A stretch of DNA of 38,308 nucleotides, taken from NCBI RefSeq assembly GCF_002423035.1, contig NZ_DIUM01000037.1:1-38308 (forward strand), in the 5' to 3' direction. The position numbers and the translations under genes are program-made. The DNA is from Thiocapsa sp. UBA6158 (GTDB lineage: Bacteria; Pseudomonadota; Gammaproteobacteria; Chromatiales; Chromatiaceae). This document shows positions 15,478-23,791 of the stretch, piece by piece. The notes beneath the pieces are model-generated. The model made no database searches, was not told the DNA's origin, and saw only the letters and a program-made list of their open reading frames with translations. Positions within the stretch are counted from its first letter, which is position 1. Each line of letters opens with the position of its first letter.

Positions 15478-16935
15478 TTACGGCAAGTGCGGCATCGGAG
15501 GCTGACCCCGGAAGGTCATCACCAGGGCGGGATAGAGATCGATCGACTGCTTGCGCAGGGTGGACAGATAGAAGCGTACCGTGGCGAAGGCCTCGGCACC
15601 TTCGTGCGAGCGGAAACAGCCCGAGACCTTTTGCTTGAGTTTGGGCATGCGCAGGTCACGTTCGGCGAGGTTGTTGTCGAAGGGGACACGCAGGTCCGTG
15701 ACAAACCGCATGACCTCGTCGCCGCGGTGGGTACGCAAGCGCGCGACCAGGTTGTGAGCCGGCGTCTGTTTGACCCGTCGTCGACTGCCCGGTGGCGGGA
15801 GGCGCTGCGGATGAAAGAAGGCCCCGTTGGCGAGGATGCTGTCGTAACGGGTGAAGAAATCCTCCACCACCGGAGCGGGGAGGGCTTGGAGGCCGGCCAC
15901 GCGGGCGGCGATGGTGGCGTCGTTGGCCTCGCACAGCAAGGCGATCAGCTGCTTGGGCCAGGACAGCACGGGGTCGGCTTCAGCGAGGGCGATGAGCTCG
16001 CGCAGGTGATGGGCATTGCAGAAGGCATGCTGAGCCGGGGTGCTCAAGTACGCCCGCCAGTGATCGTGGACCAGAATGCCGCGAAAGCCGTCGAGCAGAC
16101 CGATGCCGGTCAACGCCTCGGCGCCGCGCTTGGCGTGCACGGCGTAGAAGGTCAGGAGCGAGGTGCACAGCACATGCAGCCACTGCAGGGCGCCGGCGAC
16201 GCGCATCCCCGTTTCATCGGCATGAGCCACGGCGCTGCGCACGATGGATTGACCGATCGCCGCGACGGGTGCCGCCAGGCGCGCCGCCGCCTCGCGACCC
16301 ATGTTGACCAGGGTGGCCGGGGCGAGCGTGATGCCCGCCAAGACACCGAGCAGCTCGGCGCTGCGCCGATAGGGTAGAAGCTGATAATGCGTCAAATACA
16401 CCGCCAAGGCCGACAACCCGGGGCCGTACTGCACCGGCGCGCCGAGCGCGTCCGGGAAGGCGCTGCAATGCACCTGGCCGCAGCTGCACACGCCGGTCAC
16501 GGTGCGATACTCGGTGACCTCGCGGCGCACGACCAGATCGATGACTTGGCGGCGTTCGGGCGAGACCTCGATAGCCAGCTCGGCGCAGTCGCGCCCGCAG
16601 CTGCAAAGCCCCTCCAGGGGCACAACGATGCGGTGCTCGGGATCCTCGACCAGTGCTCGGGTGGCGCCGGGATGATCCTTCTGACCACCGGCCTTCATGC
16701 CGCTGCGCACGCGGCGCGAGCGCGGCGGCGGTTTCTTGAACGGAGGATCCGAGGATGGGGGCTTGCTGGAGTTGTGGCTATCCTTGGCCAAGCGCGCTTC
16801 CAACTCGCGGATGCGTTGGAGAAGCTCGGCGATCTGTTTCGCCTGCTCGGCGTTCTGCGCCCGCAACCGCGCCAGTTCGGCATCTTTGCTGTCGGGGCTG
16901 TCGGGGCTGTCGGTTGTCGATGGCGGCTTAGGCAT
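15478..16935 (-). CDS. IS66-family transposase (TnpC type)
   Basis: The 485-residue protein is a full-length IS66 transposase. It has an N-terminal leucine-zipper helix (ELARLRAQNAEQAKQIAELL), the NSSKPPSSDPP linker, a cysteine cluster (CSCGRDC and CSCGQVHC) for zinc, and the DDE domain with VAHADETGMRV, ILVHDHWRAY and FDNNLAERDLRM. It ends with FRSHEGAEAFATVRFYLSTL and an IS66 C-terminal tail. No tnpA or tnpB accompanies it, so it fits the single-gene ISBst12-like branch. I could not find a convincing pair of terminal inverted repeats, so the element ends are undefined. The open frame appears intact. Confidence 0.95.
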   Translation of the reverse strand: MPKPPSTTDSPDSPDSKDAELARLRAQNAEQAKQIAELLQRIRELEARLAKDSHNSSKPPSSDPPFKKPPPRSRRVRSGMKAGGQKDHPGATRALVEDPEHRIVVPLEGLCSCGRDCAELAIEVSPERRQVIDLVVRREVTEYRTVTGVCSCGQVHCSAFPDALGAPVQYGPGLSALAVYLTHYQLLPYRRSAELLGVLAGITLAPATLVNMGREAAARLAAPVAAIGQSIVRSAVAHADETGMRVAGALQWLHVLCTSLLTFYAVHAKRGAEALTGIGLLDGFRGILVHDHWRAYLSTPAQHAFCNAHHLRELIALAEADPVLSWPKQLIALLCEANDATIAARVAGLQALPAPVVEDFFTRYDSILANGAFFHPQRLPPPGSRRRVKQTPAHNLVARLRTHRGDEVMRFVTDLRVPFDNNLAERDLRMPKLKQKVSGCFRSHEGAEAFATVRFYLSTLRKQSIDLYPALVMTFRGQPPMPHLP

Positions 16936-17224
16936 GTTGCAAACTTACCGCCCCAAGGAGTTGTTTGGCAAGCTACTATTTTACCTGCAATTTTATTCCC
17001 GGCATAAGGGCCGCATAAGGAGCCTATTTAAGTTTCATGGGGCCCAAACTTCCGGACAACAAAAAAGCCGAACCCCTCGAACGATGGATGCTCATTCTAG
17101 GCAGTTCGGCTTGATGTGTCGTCGAGTCCATGACGCGCGCTTCCTCCGTGACGTGTGCGGGACTATAGCACAGGATCTCGCGCGAGGTCGGGTCGGGGCC
17201 GCGACGTCGCGGGGTCGCGACGTC
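16936..17224. other. region downstream of IS66 with a long-loop inverted repeat
   Basis: No gene is supported. AAGCCGAAC near 17067 and GTTCGGCTT near 17101 form a 9-bp inverted repeat with a loop of about 25 bases. From 17190 a GC-rich stretch contains the 14-bp palindrome CCGCGACGTCGCGG followed by a second GTCGCGACGTCG. Confidence 0.45.
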
Positions 17225-17287
17225 GGGTCTTTCCTTTTGCCCGTAAGGACAGACGAAACAACGCCGAAACCCAGCAACCGACGCAGC
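17225..17287. repeat. 63-bp dispersed repeat, copy 2
   Basis: Matches 14726-14788 at about 57 of 63 positions in direct orientation. It begins GGGTCTTTCCTTTTG and ends CCGACGCAGC. Confidence 0.8.
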
Positions 17288-17324
17288 AAAAAAATCTTAA
17301 CACTATGATCAATAATCTCTTTAA

Positions 17325-17413
17325 CCTAAACCGCGCCAACTCCAGCCGCGTTTGTCGCGCGGCATTTCGCGGCCCTTGAAACCGTCCGGCCCAACACCGG
17401 GCGCGGTTTAGAG
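17325..17413. repeat. MITE-like element with TAAACCGCGCC terminal inverted repeats, copy 1
   Basis: The left terminus CCTAAACCGCGCC (17325-17337) is the inverted copy of the right terminus GGGCGCGGTTTAGAG (17399-17413). A related element of the same length and terminal sequence lies at 30628-30716. The interiors differ apart from the bases next to the ends (ACTCCA and ACCGGG). Confidence 0.75.
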
Positions 17414-17443
17414 CGGCACGAAGGTCACGACGGGCGCACACGT

Positions 17444-17469
17444 GGGGGAAAGGGGTCAGGCTCAATTAC
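17444..17469. repeat. RAYT-type end motif left of the UPF0175/DUF3368 module
   Basis: GGGGGAAAGGGGTCAGGCTC followed by AATTAC resembles the RAYT left end GAAAAGGGGCCAGGGTCA. It lies 31 bases before the 3' end of the toxin gene. A similar motif in the same orientation lies beyond the antitoxin gene at 18356. Confidence 0.55.
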
Positions 17470-17499
17470 TTCAAAGCTCGCCGATCTTTTACGTCGCGT

Positions 17500-17988
17500 T
17501 CAGCGCTTGACCGTGCCCGTGAATGATCCGCCGAGCTGGCTGCGGATTTGCCGGCGAACGTGGCTCGAGAGATAGAGGCCGTGGATGTCCACAAGCTCAT
17601 CGACCTTGGTCATCGCGGTCGATGCGTCGAGGTGGCCCAGGCGTTGGGCCAAAACGATCAGGCCAAGGGTGCCGATGGGCCTCAGGCCCATCTCACTGGC
17701 TCTACTCCGGGCGGCTTTGTCGTCGATGGCAACGAGAGCGATGCCCTGCTCGCGTGCCAGGACAATGGCTTCCACCTCCCCCCGATGCAGGGTGCCGATC
17801 GCGCCGCGAACGAACGCATGCCCGATCTCGGATAATTCCCGGCATTCGATGAAGCCGGGCAGATCCAACCTGGTCTCGGCCACCACCGCCGGCGGTGCGA
17901 GAACCTGCAAGAAGCAGCTACGGAGCATCGGAAGCAACTTAATCTTCGCCAGGAAGATCAGAGGACTGGCATTGGTAACGAGCCTCAC
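17500..17988 (-). CDS. DUF3368 PIN-like toxin
   Basis: The 162-residue protein is a DUF3368 PIN-fold ribonuclease-like toxin. The first strand reads MRLVTNASPLIFLAKIKLLP, with asparagine where many PIN proteins have the first acidic residue, a variation common in this family. LHRGEVEAIVLAREQG carries the conserved glutamate, and LVAIDDKAARSRASEMGLRP carries the central aspartates. GTLGLIVLAQRLG and a helical C-terminus complete the fold. It overlaps the upstream UPF0175 gene by four bases (ATGA), the standard arrangement of this TA pair. Both genes lie between two RAYT-type end motifs. Confidence 0.9.
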   Translation of the reverse strand: MRLVTNASPLIFLAKIKLLPMLRSCFLQVLAPPAVVAETRLDLPGFIECRELSEIGHAFVRGAIGTLHRGEVEAIVLAREQGIALVAIDDKAARSRASEMGLRPIGTLGLIVLAQRLGHLDASTAMTKVDELVDIHGLYLSSHVRRQIRSQLGGSFTGTVKR

Positions 17989-18245
17989 GAGCGCCGGTCC
18001 ACGAGCGCTTCGACCAGCCGCAAGTCGTCCTCCACGGTCTCGTCGGCGACGACAAAGCCGTGACCGAAGTGCTCCTTAAGCCGGTAGTGAAACTCCTCGT
18101 AGCCAAGGCCGGCGAGGGCCGCGGCGGCGCCGAAGCTGATCTTGTGCGCTTGGTACAGACCGGCGGCGAGGAAGAAATCGCCGGCACCGTTCCCGAGGGG
18201 CTCCAGCACCGGGGCGAAGTCCGGATTGATGGTTGGTGTCGGCAT
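17985..18245 (-). CDS. UPF0175-family antitoxin
   Basis: An 86-residue protein with the UPF0175 core AAGLYQAHKISFGAAAALAG followed by LGYEEFHYRLKEHFGHGF. The helix-turn-helix-like KISFGAAAALAGLGYEEF region is typical of antitoxins paired with DUF3368 toxins. It is the first gene of the operon and overlaps the toxin start. The C-terminal acidic helix (VEDDLRLVEALVDRRS) probably binds the toxin. The promoter should lie between 18246 and the end of the RND gene, but none is obvious. Confidence 0.88.
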   Translation of the reverse strand: MPTPTINPDFAPVLEPLGNGAGDFFLAAGLYQAHKISFGAAAALAGLGYEEFHYRLKEHFGHGFVVADETVEDDLRLVEALVDRRS

Positions 18246-18316
18246 GGTCGGGCTCCGGACTTGATTGGCTGAATCGGGTGGTCGGTCTTGTCAAGTTTAG
18301 CGCAGAAGACGTGCCA

Positions 18317-21300
18317 TCATGGCTCGACACCGTGGCTCTCCCGGATCCCATGCAAGGGAAACGGGGCCGGCTCAATTCGACAACGGCAACGCGCTCCTCG
18401 TCCCCCGCTTCCCCCCCACGACAGCACAACCACAGTCAACGCCGGCAGAAAGGTCACGGTAACCGTTGCCGCACCCATCAACCCGAACAAAACAATCACC
18501 CCCACACCCCGATAAAGCTCGGTCCCTTCGCCGGGCAGAAACACCAGCGGCGACAGGCCGCAGATGGTGGTCAGGGTCGTCATGGCGATGGGGCGCAGGC
18601 GGGTCTGAACCGCGTCTACCACGGCGTCCACCACCGACACGCCCCCTTGGCTGAGATTCCGGCGTGCCTGGTCCACCACGAGGATCGGATTGTTCACGAC
18701 GGTGCCCATCAGGATGAGGAAGCCCAGCATGGTGATCATGTCGAAGGGCTGGCTCAGCGGCATCAGGCCGATCGTCGGCAACAAGCCGCCGACCAGGTTC
18801 AGCAGCGCCAAACCGACGATGCCGCCGGCGATGCCCAGGGGAATGGCGGTCATGATCAGCAGCGGGAAGCCCCAATGTGCAAAGATGGCCACCAGCACCA
18901 GGTAGATGATGACCAAGGCGATCAGGAAGTTGCCGCTCAAGGCATTGCGGGTGGCGTCGAGCTGGTCACTGGCTCCGGAGATCTCCACGCTCACGTCCGA
19001 GGGCAGCTCGCCACTGCTGCGCATGGCGCCCAGCAGCTCCTCCTTCACGCGCTCGACACCCGTTTCCAGGGGCACGTCGTCCGGCGGAATCACATTCAGG
19101 GTGACGGTGCGGCGACCGTCCACCCGGCGCACGGTGCTGGCATCCACGGCCTCCTCGATGGTTGCCAGGCCGGACAGCGGCAAGGTGGCGCCGCCGGGCG
19201 TGTGGATCATCACGTTGGGCAGCTCGTCCAGGCGAGGCTCCCGGCCCTGACTGCCGTAGAGATAGATGTCGATCTTGTCGTCGTCGAGGAAGAAATCGTC
19301 CAGGTACGCCCCTTCGGTCAGGGAGGCGATGGTGAAGCCGATCGCCTCGGTGTCCAGACCCAGCTCGGCCGCCCGATTCCAGTCCGGGCGCACCTGGATC
19401 AAGGGCTGAGCCAGAGACAGCGTGCGCGGTTGGGTCTGGATGCGCGGGTTGTCGAAGATCTCCCGGGCACGTTCGTCGGCGGCGTTGGCCGAGCGGTAGA
19501 TTGACACGAGATCCGGGCCGGAGATATCCAGGTTGATGCTGCGGGTCCCGCCGTCGTTGCTGGAGATAATGGAGCCCTTGGCCGCAAATGAACGCATGCC
19601 CGGAAACTGCTCGTAGAACCCGGTGATCTCGTCCATCAAGGGCTCGATGTGCAGCGGATCGATGGTCTCGGCGATGATGCGCACGTTCGTAGGGCTAACC
19701 TGCATGTTCAGAAAGGCGATCGGCGGCACCGAGACCTCGCCGGCATCAAAGGCATCGCTCTCGGCGCCCAGGTGCGGCAGGAAATGGTCTTCGATCTGTT
19801 TGGCGATGGCCTCCATCTCCGACAGGTTATAGCCGGGCGGCGCGTTCATGGAGGCGAAGGTCTTCGGCTCTTCGCCCTCCGGCAGATATTCGGCGGGGGG
19901 TGTCAGCGTCAGGATGATCCAGAGGCTCAATGCAACCGTGACCAGGATGGTGAGCACCCGTCGCACGGCACTGCCGATCAGCCAGCGCACGACACCCACG
20001 ATGCCATCGGCCCATCCGCCGACCCGACCTCCGAAAGGCGCGTTGCCGGATCCGTCCGCGACCGTTTCGCGCACCCCGAAGCCCATCCGTGCACTGAGGG
20101 TGGGAACCAGCGTGACCGCCACCAGCATGGAGGCCAGAATGGCTGCGGAGATCGCGATGGCCACATCGGAGTAAAGCTGTCCCGCTTCCTCCTCGATGAA
20201 CAGAATGGGCAAGAACACCAGGATGGTGGTCATGGTGGATGCGAGCACCGCCGGCCAGACCTCCTGGACACCCTTGAGCGCGGAATCGAACCGATTCAGC
20301 CCCAGACGGCGATGGCGCTCGATGTTCTCCAGCACCACGATGCTGTTGTCCACGGTCATCCCGATCGCGAACGCGATCCCGGCCAATGAAATGACGTTGA
20401 TGGTGCGCCCGGCGATCAGCAGGCCCATGAATGCAGCAATGGTGCACAAGGGGATGCCGATCACCGCGACCAGCGTGGCCCGCGACGAGCGAAGGAACAG
20501 AAACAACACCAGGGAGGCGAACAACGCGCCGATACCCAGATTGGTCCAGACGTTGGCCACCGACGCCTCCACGTAGCGGGCATCGTCCGAGGTCAGGTCA
20601 AGCCGCAGCCCGGCGGGCTCCAACACCTCCCGGTTGATGGCGTCCACTTCCGTCAACATGGCCCGCTTGATGTCGATGACGTTGGAGCCGCTCTCCCGCC
20701 TGACCTGCAACCCCAGCACCCGCTGGCCGTTGACGAACGACAGCGCGCGAATCCGGGAGTGGTCCTGACGCACACTGGCCACGTCGGACAGTCGGACCAG
20801 GCTGTCGCCGGTGCGTGAGACCACCAGTTGCTCCAGCTCCTCCAGATCTTCGAACCGTCCCAGGGTCCGCAGCAGATAACTGCGCTTGCCCGAATCGATC
20901 TCGCCGCCGGACAGATCGCGATTCCGGGCCGTGATGGCGTCCCGCAGGTCCAGCAGGCTCAGTCCGCGCTGGGCCAGTTTCAGCTCGTCCACGGTGATCT
21001 GGACCTGACGCTCGGCGCCGCCCCCGACCGTGACCTCGGACACACCCGGCACGCTCTCCATGCGCGGACGGACCCGGTCCTCGACAAAGTCCCGCATCAG
21101 GTCGATGTCCAACTCGCGGGGGTTGCCGATCAGGGTGGAGATCCGGAAGTACATGAAGGCGTTGGCGGAGAAGGACGCCGCGACGATGCGCGGCTCGTCC
21201 ACGTTGCGGGGGTAATCGGACACCTGGCTGAGGGCGTTGTTGATCTGGATCAGTGCCTCGGTGATATCGACACCGAACGGGAATTCCAGCTCGATCTCCG

Positions 21301-21559
21301 ACGCGCCGAAGGACGCCGACGAGATCATTCGGGTCAGATTGGGGACATTGCGCAGGTAGCGCTCCTGCTCGATGAGGATCTCCTTTTCGATGTCCTGCGG
21401 GGTCGCCCCCGGCCATCGGGTCTCCACCGTCACCGTGCGGGTTTCCAGATCGGGGATCATCTGCACCGGGATGCGCAAGGCCGCGGCCGTGCCCAGGATC
21501 GCCAGGATCAGGGTGATCACGGCCACCAGGGTGCCGTGGCGGATGATGCCGGCGAACAT
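18317..21559 (-). CDS. RND-family efflux pump inner-membrane transporter
   Basis: The 1080-residue protein is an AcrB/HAE1-like RND transporter that exports a hydrophobic or toxic substrate using the proton gradient. It has an N-terminal helix, a large periplasmic loop, the TM2-TM6 block with SLAGIAFAIGMTVDNSIVVL, a second loop and the TM8-TM12 block with GTVVNNPILVVDQARR. In the TM4 relay the AcrB Asp407-Asp408 pair is Asp-Asn, and the AcrB Lys940 position is asparagine, a variant found in several RND subgroups. It overlaps the adaptor gene by four bases. The last 25 or so residues (CRIEPAPFPLHGIRESHGVEP) come from a RAYT-type end motif at 18356-18390, so the native C-terminus seems to have been replaced. 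No outer-membrane channel gene is present. Confidence 0.93.
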   Translation of the reverse strand: MFAGIIRHGTLVAVITLILAILGTAAALRIPVQMIPDLETRTVTVETRWPGATPQDIEKEILIEQERYLRNVPNLTRMISSASFGASEIELEFPFGVDITEALIQINNALSQVSDYPRNVDEPRIVAASFSANAFMYFRISTLIGNPRELDIDLMRDFVEDRVRPRMESVPGVSEVTVGGGAERQVQITVDELKLAQRGLSLLDLRDAITARNRDLSGGEIDSGKRSYLLRTLGRFEDLEELEQLVVSRTGDSLVRLSDVASVRQDHSRIRALSFVNGQRVLGLQVRRESGSNVIDIKRAMLTEVDAINREVLEPAGLRLDLTSDDARYVEASVANVWTNLGIGALFASLVLFLFLRSSRATLVAVIGIPLCTIAAFMGLLIAGRTINVISLAGIAFAIGMTVDNSIVVLENIERHRRLGLNRFDSALKGVQEVWPAVLASTMTTILVFLPILFIEEEAGQLYSDVAIAISAAILASMLVAVTLVPTLSARMGFGVRETVADGSGNAPFGGRVGGWADGIVGVVRWLIGSAVRRVLTILVTVALSLWIILTLTPPAEYLPEGEEPKTFASMNAPPGYNLSEMEAIAKQIEDHFLPHLGAESDAFDAGEVSVPPIAFLNMQVSPTNVRIIAETIDPLHIEPLMDEITGFYEQFPGMRSFAAKGSIISSNDGGTRSINLDISGPDLVSIYRSANAADERAREIFDNPRIQTQPRTLSLAQPLIQVRPDWNRAAELGLDTEAIGFTIASLTEGAYLDDFFLDDDKIDIYLYGSQGREPRLDELPNVMIHTPGGATLPLSGLATIEEAVDASTVRRVDGRRTVTLNVIPPDDVPLETGVERVKEELLGAMRSSGELPSDVSVEISGASDQLDATRNALSGNFLIALVIIYLVLVAIFAHWGFPLLIMTAIPLGIAGGIVGLALLNLVGGLLPTIGLMPLSQPFDMITMLGFLILMGTVVNNPILVVDQARRNLSQGGVSVVDAVVDAVQTRLRPIAMTTLTTICGLSPLVFLPGEGTELYRGVGVIVLFGLMGAATVTVTFLPALTVVVLSWGGSGGRGARCRCRIEPAPFPLHGIRESHGVEP
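18356..18390. repeat. RAYT-type end motif inside the 3' end of the RND gene
   Basis: GGGAAACGGGGCCGGCTCAA followed by TTCGACAACGGCAAC parallels the RAYT copy 2 left end and its margin (GAAAAGGGGCCAGGGTCA, then TTCACAACGGCAAC) in the same orientation. Read on the minus strand it supplies part of the RND C-terminus. Confidence 0.6.
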
Positions 21560-22638
21560 CAGCGCGCCGCCCGCTCGGCGATCCGCACCTTCATGCCGCC
21601 CTCAAGGGATTCATTGCCGCGGACGACCACCTGCTCATGGCCTGTCAGGCCGTCGGTGATAACGACGCGATCGCGGAAGCCGATGCCGGTGGTCACGCGT
21701 TTCTCCCGGACCTCGAAAAGCTCCCCATCGGTCGGCTCGGCAATCCAGACGGTAACACGACCGTCCGGGTAGCGGTTGATCGCATCGCGGGACACCGTCA
21801 ACCCTGTCTCCCCGACGGAGACCCGCAGCACCGCATCGACGGCCATTCCTGGCAGGGCCGCAAAGCCGTCGGGCGCGATCGCGCGCAGCAGGAAGGTTCT
21901 GGATGCCGTTTCACCGACCGGGACCAGGGCATCGATCTCGGCCGCCATGGTGTCGCCTTCGGGACCGGCGCCGTCGATCAGCAACTCCGAGCCTTCGCCG
22001 ATCCGGCGGTAGGCCTCTTGAGGCACCTGAAAATCCAGCCGCAGATGGTCGGTATCCACGAGCATCAGCAAGGCGTCACCCGGCGTGACCCACTCGCCCA
22101 ACTCGCTGGAGCGATCGCTGACGACACCGGCGAACGGCGCCTCCACGCGATGTCGGCGCAACACCACCTGTCGGTGTGCTTCAGCGGCCTCCAGACGGGC
22201 GACGGCGGCCTCCGCGGCGGCAACATCGGTTTCCCGGGTGCTGACTTCAGACGCGGCAATGTTCCCGCGGCCCACCGACCGTGCCTCGTCCAGCCTGCGA
22301 CGGGCCTCCTCCAGCCGCGCCCTGGCCTCGTCCGCTTCGGCACGGGCCCCGGCAAGCTCGAACGCCGCCTGTTCATCGTCCAGTCCGATCAGCAGGTCGC
22401 CTTGACTGACCTTCCCGCCTGTTTCGACCGCGACCTGGTTCACCAGGCCGGCAACGGCCGTGGACAAGCGGGAGCTTCGCAGTGCGTTCACGGTTCCGGT
22501 GAGCCGGACCTCCTCGACGATCTCGGTGGTTTCCACGGCCGCCAGTTGGACACCGGGCGGTTCCTGACCCCAGGCCGGCGTTATCAGCGCGCAGATCAGG
22601 CAGACCTGCAGAAGATGGCGCCAAGGGTGCCGACGCAT
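21559..22638 (-). CDS. RND periplasmic adaptor (membrane fusion protein)
   Basis: The 359-residue adaptor has a signal sequence (HLLQVCLICALITPAWGQEP) without an obvious lipobox, a first lipoyl half (RLTGTVNALRSSRLSTAVAG), and a coiled-coil hairpin rich in alanine, glutamate and arginine at about 95-150. The second lipoyl half is HRVEAPFAGVVSDRSSELGE, followed by beta-barrel and membrane-proximal domains. It links the RND transporter to an outer-membrane channel. Its stop overlaps the transporter start as ATGA, so the two are co-translated. No regulator is adjacent. Confidence 0.92.
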   Translation of the reverse strand: MRRHPWRHLLQVCLICALITPAWGQEPPGVQLAAVETTEIVEEVRLTGTVNALRSSRLSTAVAGLVNQVAVETGGKVSQGDLLIGLDDEQAAFELAGARAEADEARARLEEARRRLDEARSVGRGNIAASEVSTRETDVAAAEAAVARLEAAEAHRQVVLRRHRVEAPFAGVVSDRSSELGEWVTPGDALLMLVDTDHLRLDFQVPQEAYRRIGEGSELLIDGAGPEGDTMAAEIDALVPVGETASRTFLLRAIAPDGFAALPGMAVDAVLRVSVGETGLTVSRDAINRYPDGRVTVWIAEPTDGELFEVREKRVTTGIGFRDRVVITDGLTGHEQVVVRGNESLEGGMKVRIAERAAR

Positions 22639-22712
22639 TCAGTGTCCTCTCGTTTTCACCGGGATCAAGGTGATGTCCGCGGGCTCCTGACGCTGTACCG
22701 AGATACGGACTG

Positions 22713-23120
22713 TCAAGACGCGGGTCGCCAAACAGGAAGGATATCGGTCTGCGAAAAATCCTCGCCTTTGAACAGCAGCGGAAGTCCGCGGACCTTGGCA
22801 AGCGCGTAACTGAATAGGTCGCCGTAGTTCAAGCCGGCCGGGTGCCCACTGCCCCGACCGTAGGCGACAAAGGCCGCGAACGCGGCTTGCAGCTCGGCTT
22901 TGCCCGGCGCCACCAGCTCGAACATCGGCAGGCGCAGCAGATCGTCCACCAGCACCACCGCGCGCTCGCCCCGTCGGCCATGCACGACCATGCGGGTTTC
23001 CAATGCGGTCGGGGTACTGATCAGCGCGCGCGGCGCTTTTTGGATGATGTCGACAAAGGCCTCGCGTTCCGGCTCCCCGAAGACGATCGCCACAAGCGCC
23101 GAGGTATCGATGACGATCAT
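22713..23120 (-). CDS. vapC: VapC-type PIN ribonuclease toxin
   Basis: The 135-residue product has the PIN order of acidic residues: D in MIVIDTSALVAIVFGEPE, E in TPTALETRMVV, and D in LNYGDLFSYALAKVRGLPLL with FKGEDFSQTDI. VapC toxins cleave tRNA or rRNA. The start at 23120 is chosen because it gives the standard MIVIDTSA beginning and overlaps the antitoxin stop by four bases (23117-23120). The in-frame start at 23144 would add eight residues and a longer overlap. Confidence 0.9.
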   Translation of the reverse strand: MIVIDTSALVAIVFGEPEREAFVDIIQKAPRALISTPTALETRMVVHGRRGERAVVLVDDLLRLPMFELVAPGKAELQAAFAAFVAYGRGSGHPAGLNYGDLFSYALAKVRGLPLLFKGEDFSQTDILPVWRPAS

Positions 23121-23356
23121 TCGGCGAGTCCCGCCTCGTCCCAAGGGAGAGGATCGAAGGCGTCCGCTCGATCCGGGATGCGGTCGAGCTGCGCCAGCAG
23201 CGCACGCATGCAGGCGGCTGGCTCGGCGGCGCCCTCGAGCTCTCGCAGCAGTTGATCGACCGCGCGCTCCACGGCAGCTGTTTTGCTCAAGCCGGTCACT
23301 CGGGCAAGCCGCTCGACCTTGCCGACAACGGCAGGATTGGCGATTTGCAGAGGCAT
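23117..23356 (-). CDS. vapB: VapB-type antitoxin
   Basis: A 79-residue antitoxin of the Rv0623-like group: MPLQIANPAVVGKVERLARV, then TGLSKTAAVERAVDQLLREL, a ribbon-helix-helix-like DNA-binding part, and a C-terminal tail ending PLPWDEAGLAE. The tail resembles toxin-binding segments of this family. The start at 23356 gives the conserved beginning; an upstream in-frame start at 23413 lacks similarity. The gene precedes and overlaps vapC. Confidence 0.88.
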   Translation of the reverse strand: MPLQIANPAVVGKVERLARVTGLSKTAAVERAVDQLLRELEGAAEPAACMRALLAQLDRIPDRADAFDPLPWDEAGLAE

Positions 23357-23478
23357 TGCGAGGCCCTCGGTATTGAAATCAACACTGTCAATATAGGCAT
23401 GCCTGCCGGTCATCGCAAACGGCGCTGTCGGTTGTTGGACTTCGCTGAGCTGACCCTCCCGACGGCTCCGATCGGCTA

Positions 23479-23660
23479 CGGTGATTTTCGGAGAAGGAAC
23501 GACCAGCCTGTAGGTGCGAATTTATTCGCACAGCCCGGGCGGTGGCGTCTCCGAGCGCCTTGCGGGCGAAACCGGCATGTGTGCGAATAAATTCGCACCC
23601 ACAGCCCTTTCAGCTCCTCCGGGCAAGCGCAGTCGGGATGATCATTTCCGGAAATCACCG
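23479..23660. repeat. MITE-like element with nested inverted repeats, long copy
   Basis: Outer termini CGGTGATTTTCGGA (23479) and TCCGGAAATCACCG (ending 23660) are inverted copies. Inside, CTGTAGGTGCGAATTTATTC and its near reverse complement GAATAAATTCGCACCCACAG form a second pair about 60 bases apart. The tail CGGGCAAGCGCAGTCGGGAT recurs in the shorter copy at 29189-29296. The rest of 23357-23791 shows no gene. Confidence 0.78.
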
Positions 23661-23791
23661 AAGTGGTCGGACTTAGGATATATGGACTGATGTCATTGCG
23701 GATATCCATCCATGCCGCGGCCGGCGGTCTGTCCCCGTCGAGAAGCCTCGCTCGTCACTCCAGCCAAGCCTCACGTGGTGTCACGAGCCCC

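Noticed and set aside
18233..19504. 423-codon plus-strand open frame rich in Gln, His and Arg
   Set aside because: It is the antisense of the RND transporter gene and has the low-complexity composition typical of GC-rich shadow frames.
21637..22809. 390-codon plus-strand open frame
   Set aside because: Antisense to the adaptor gene, which is clearly the real coding strand.
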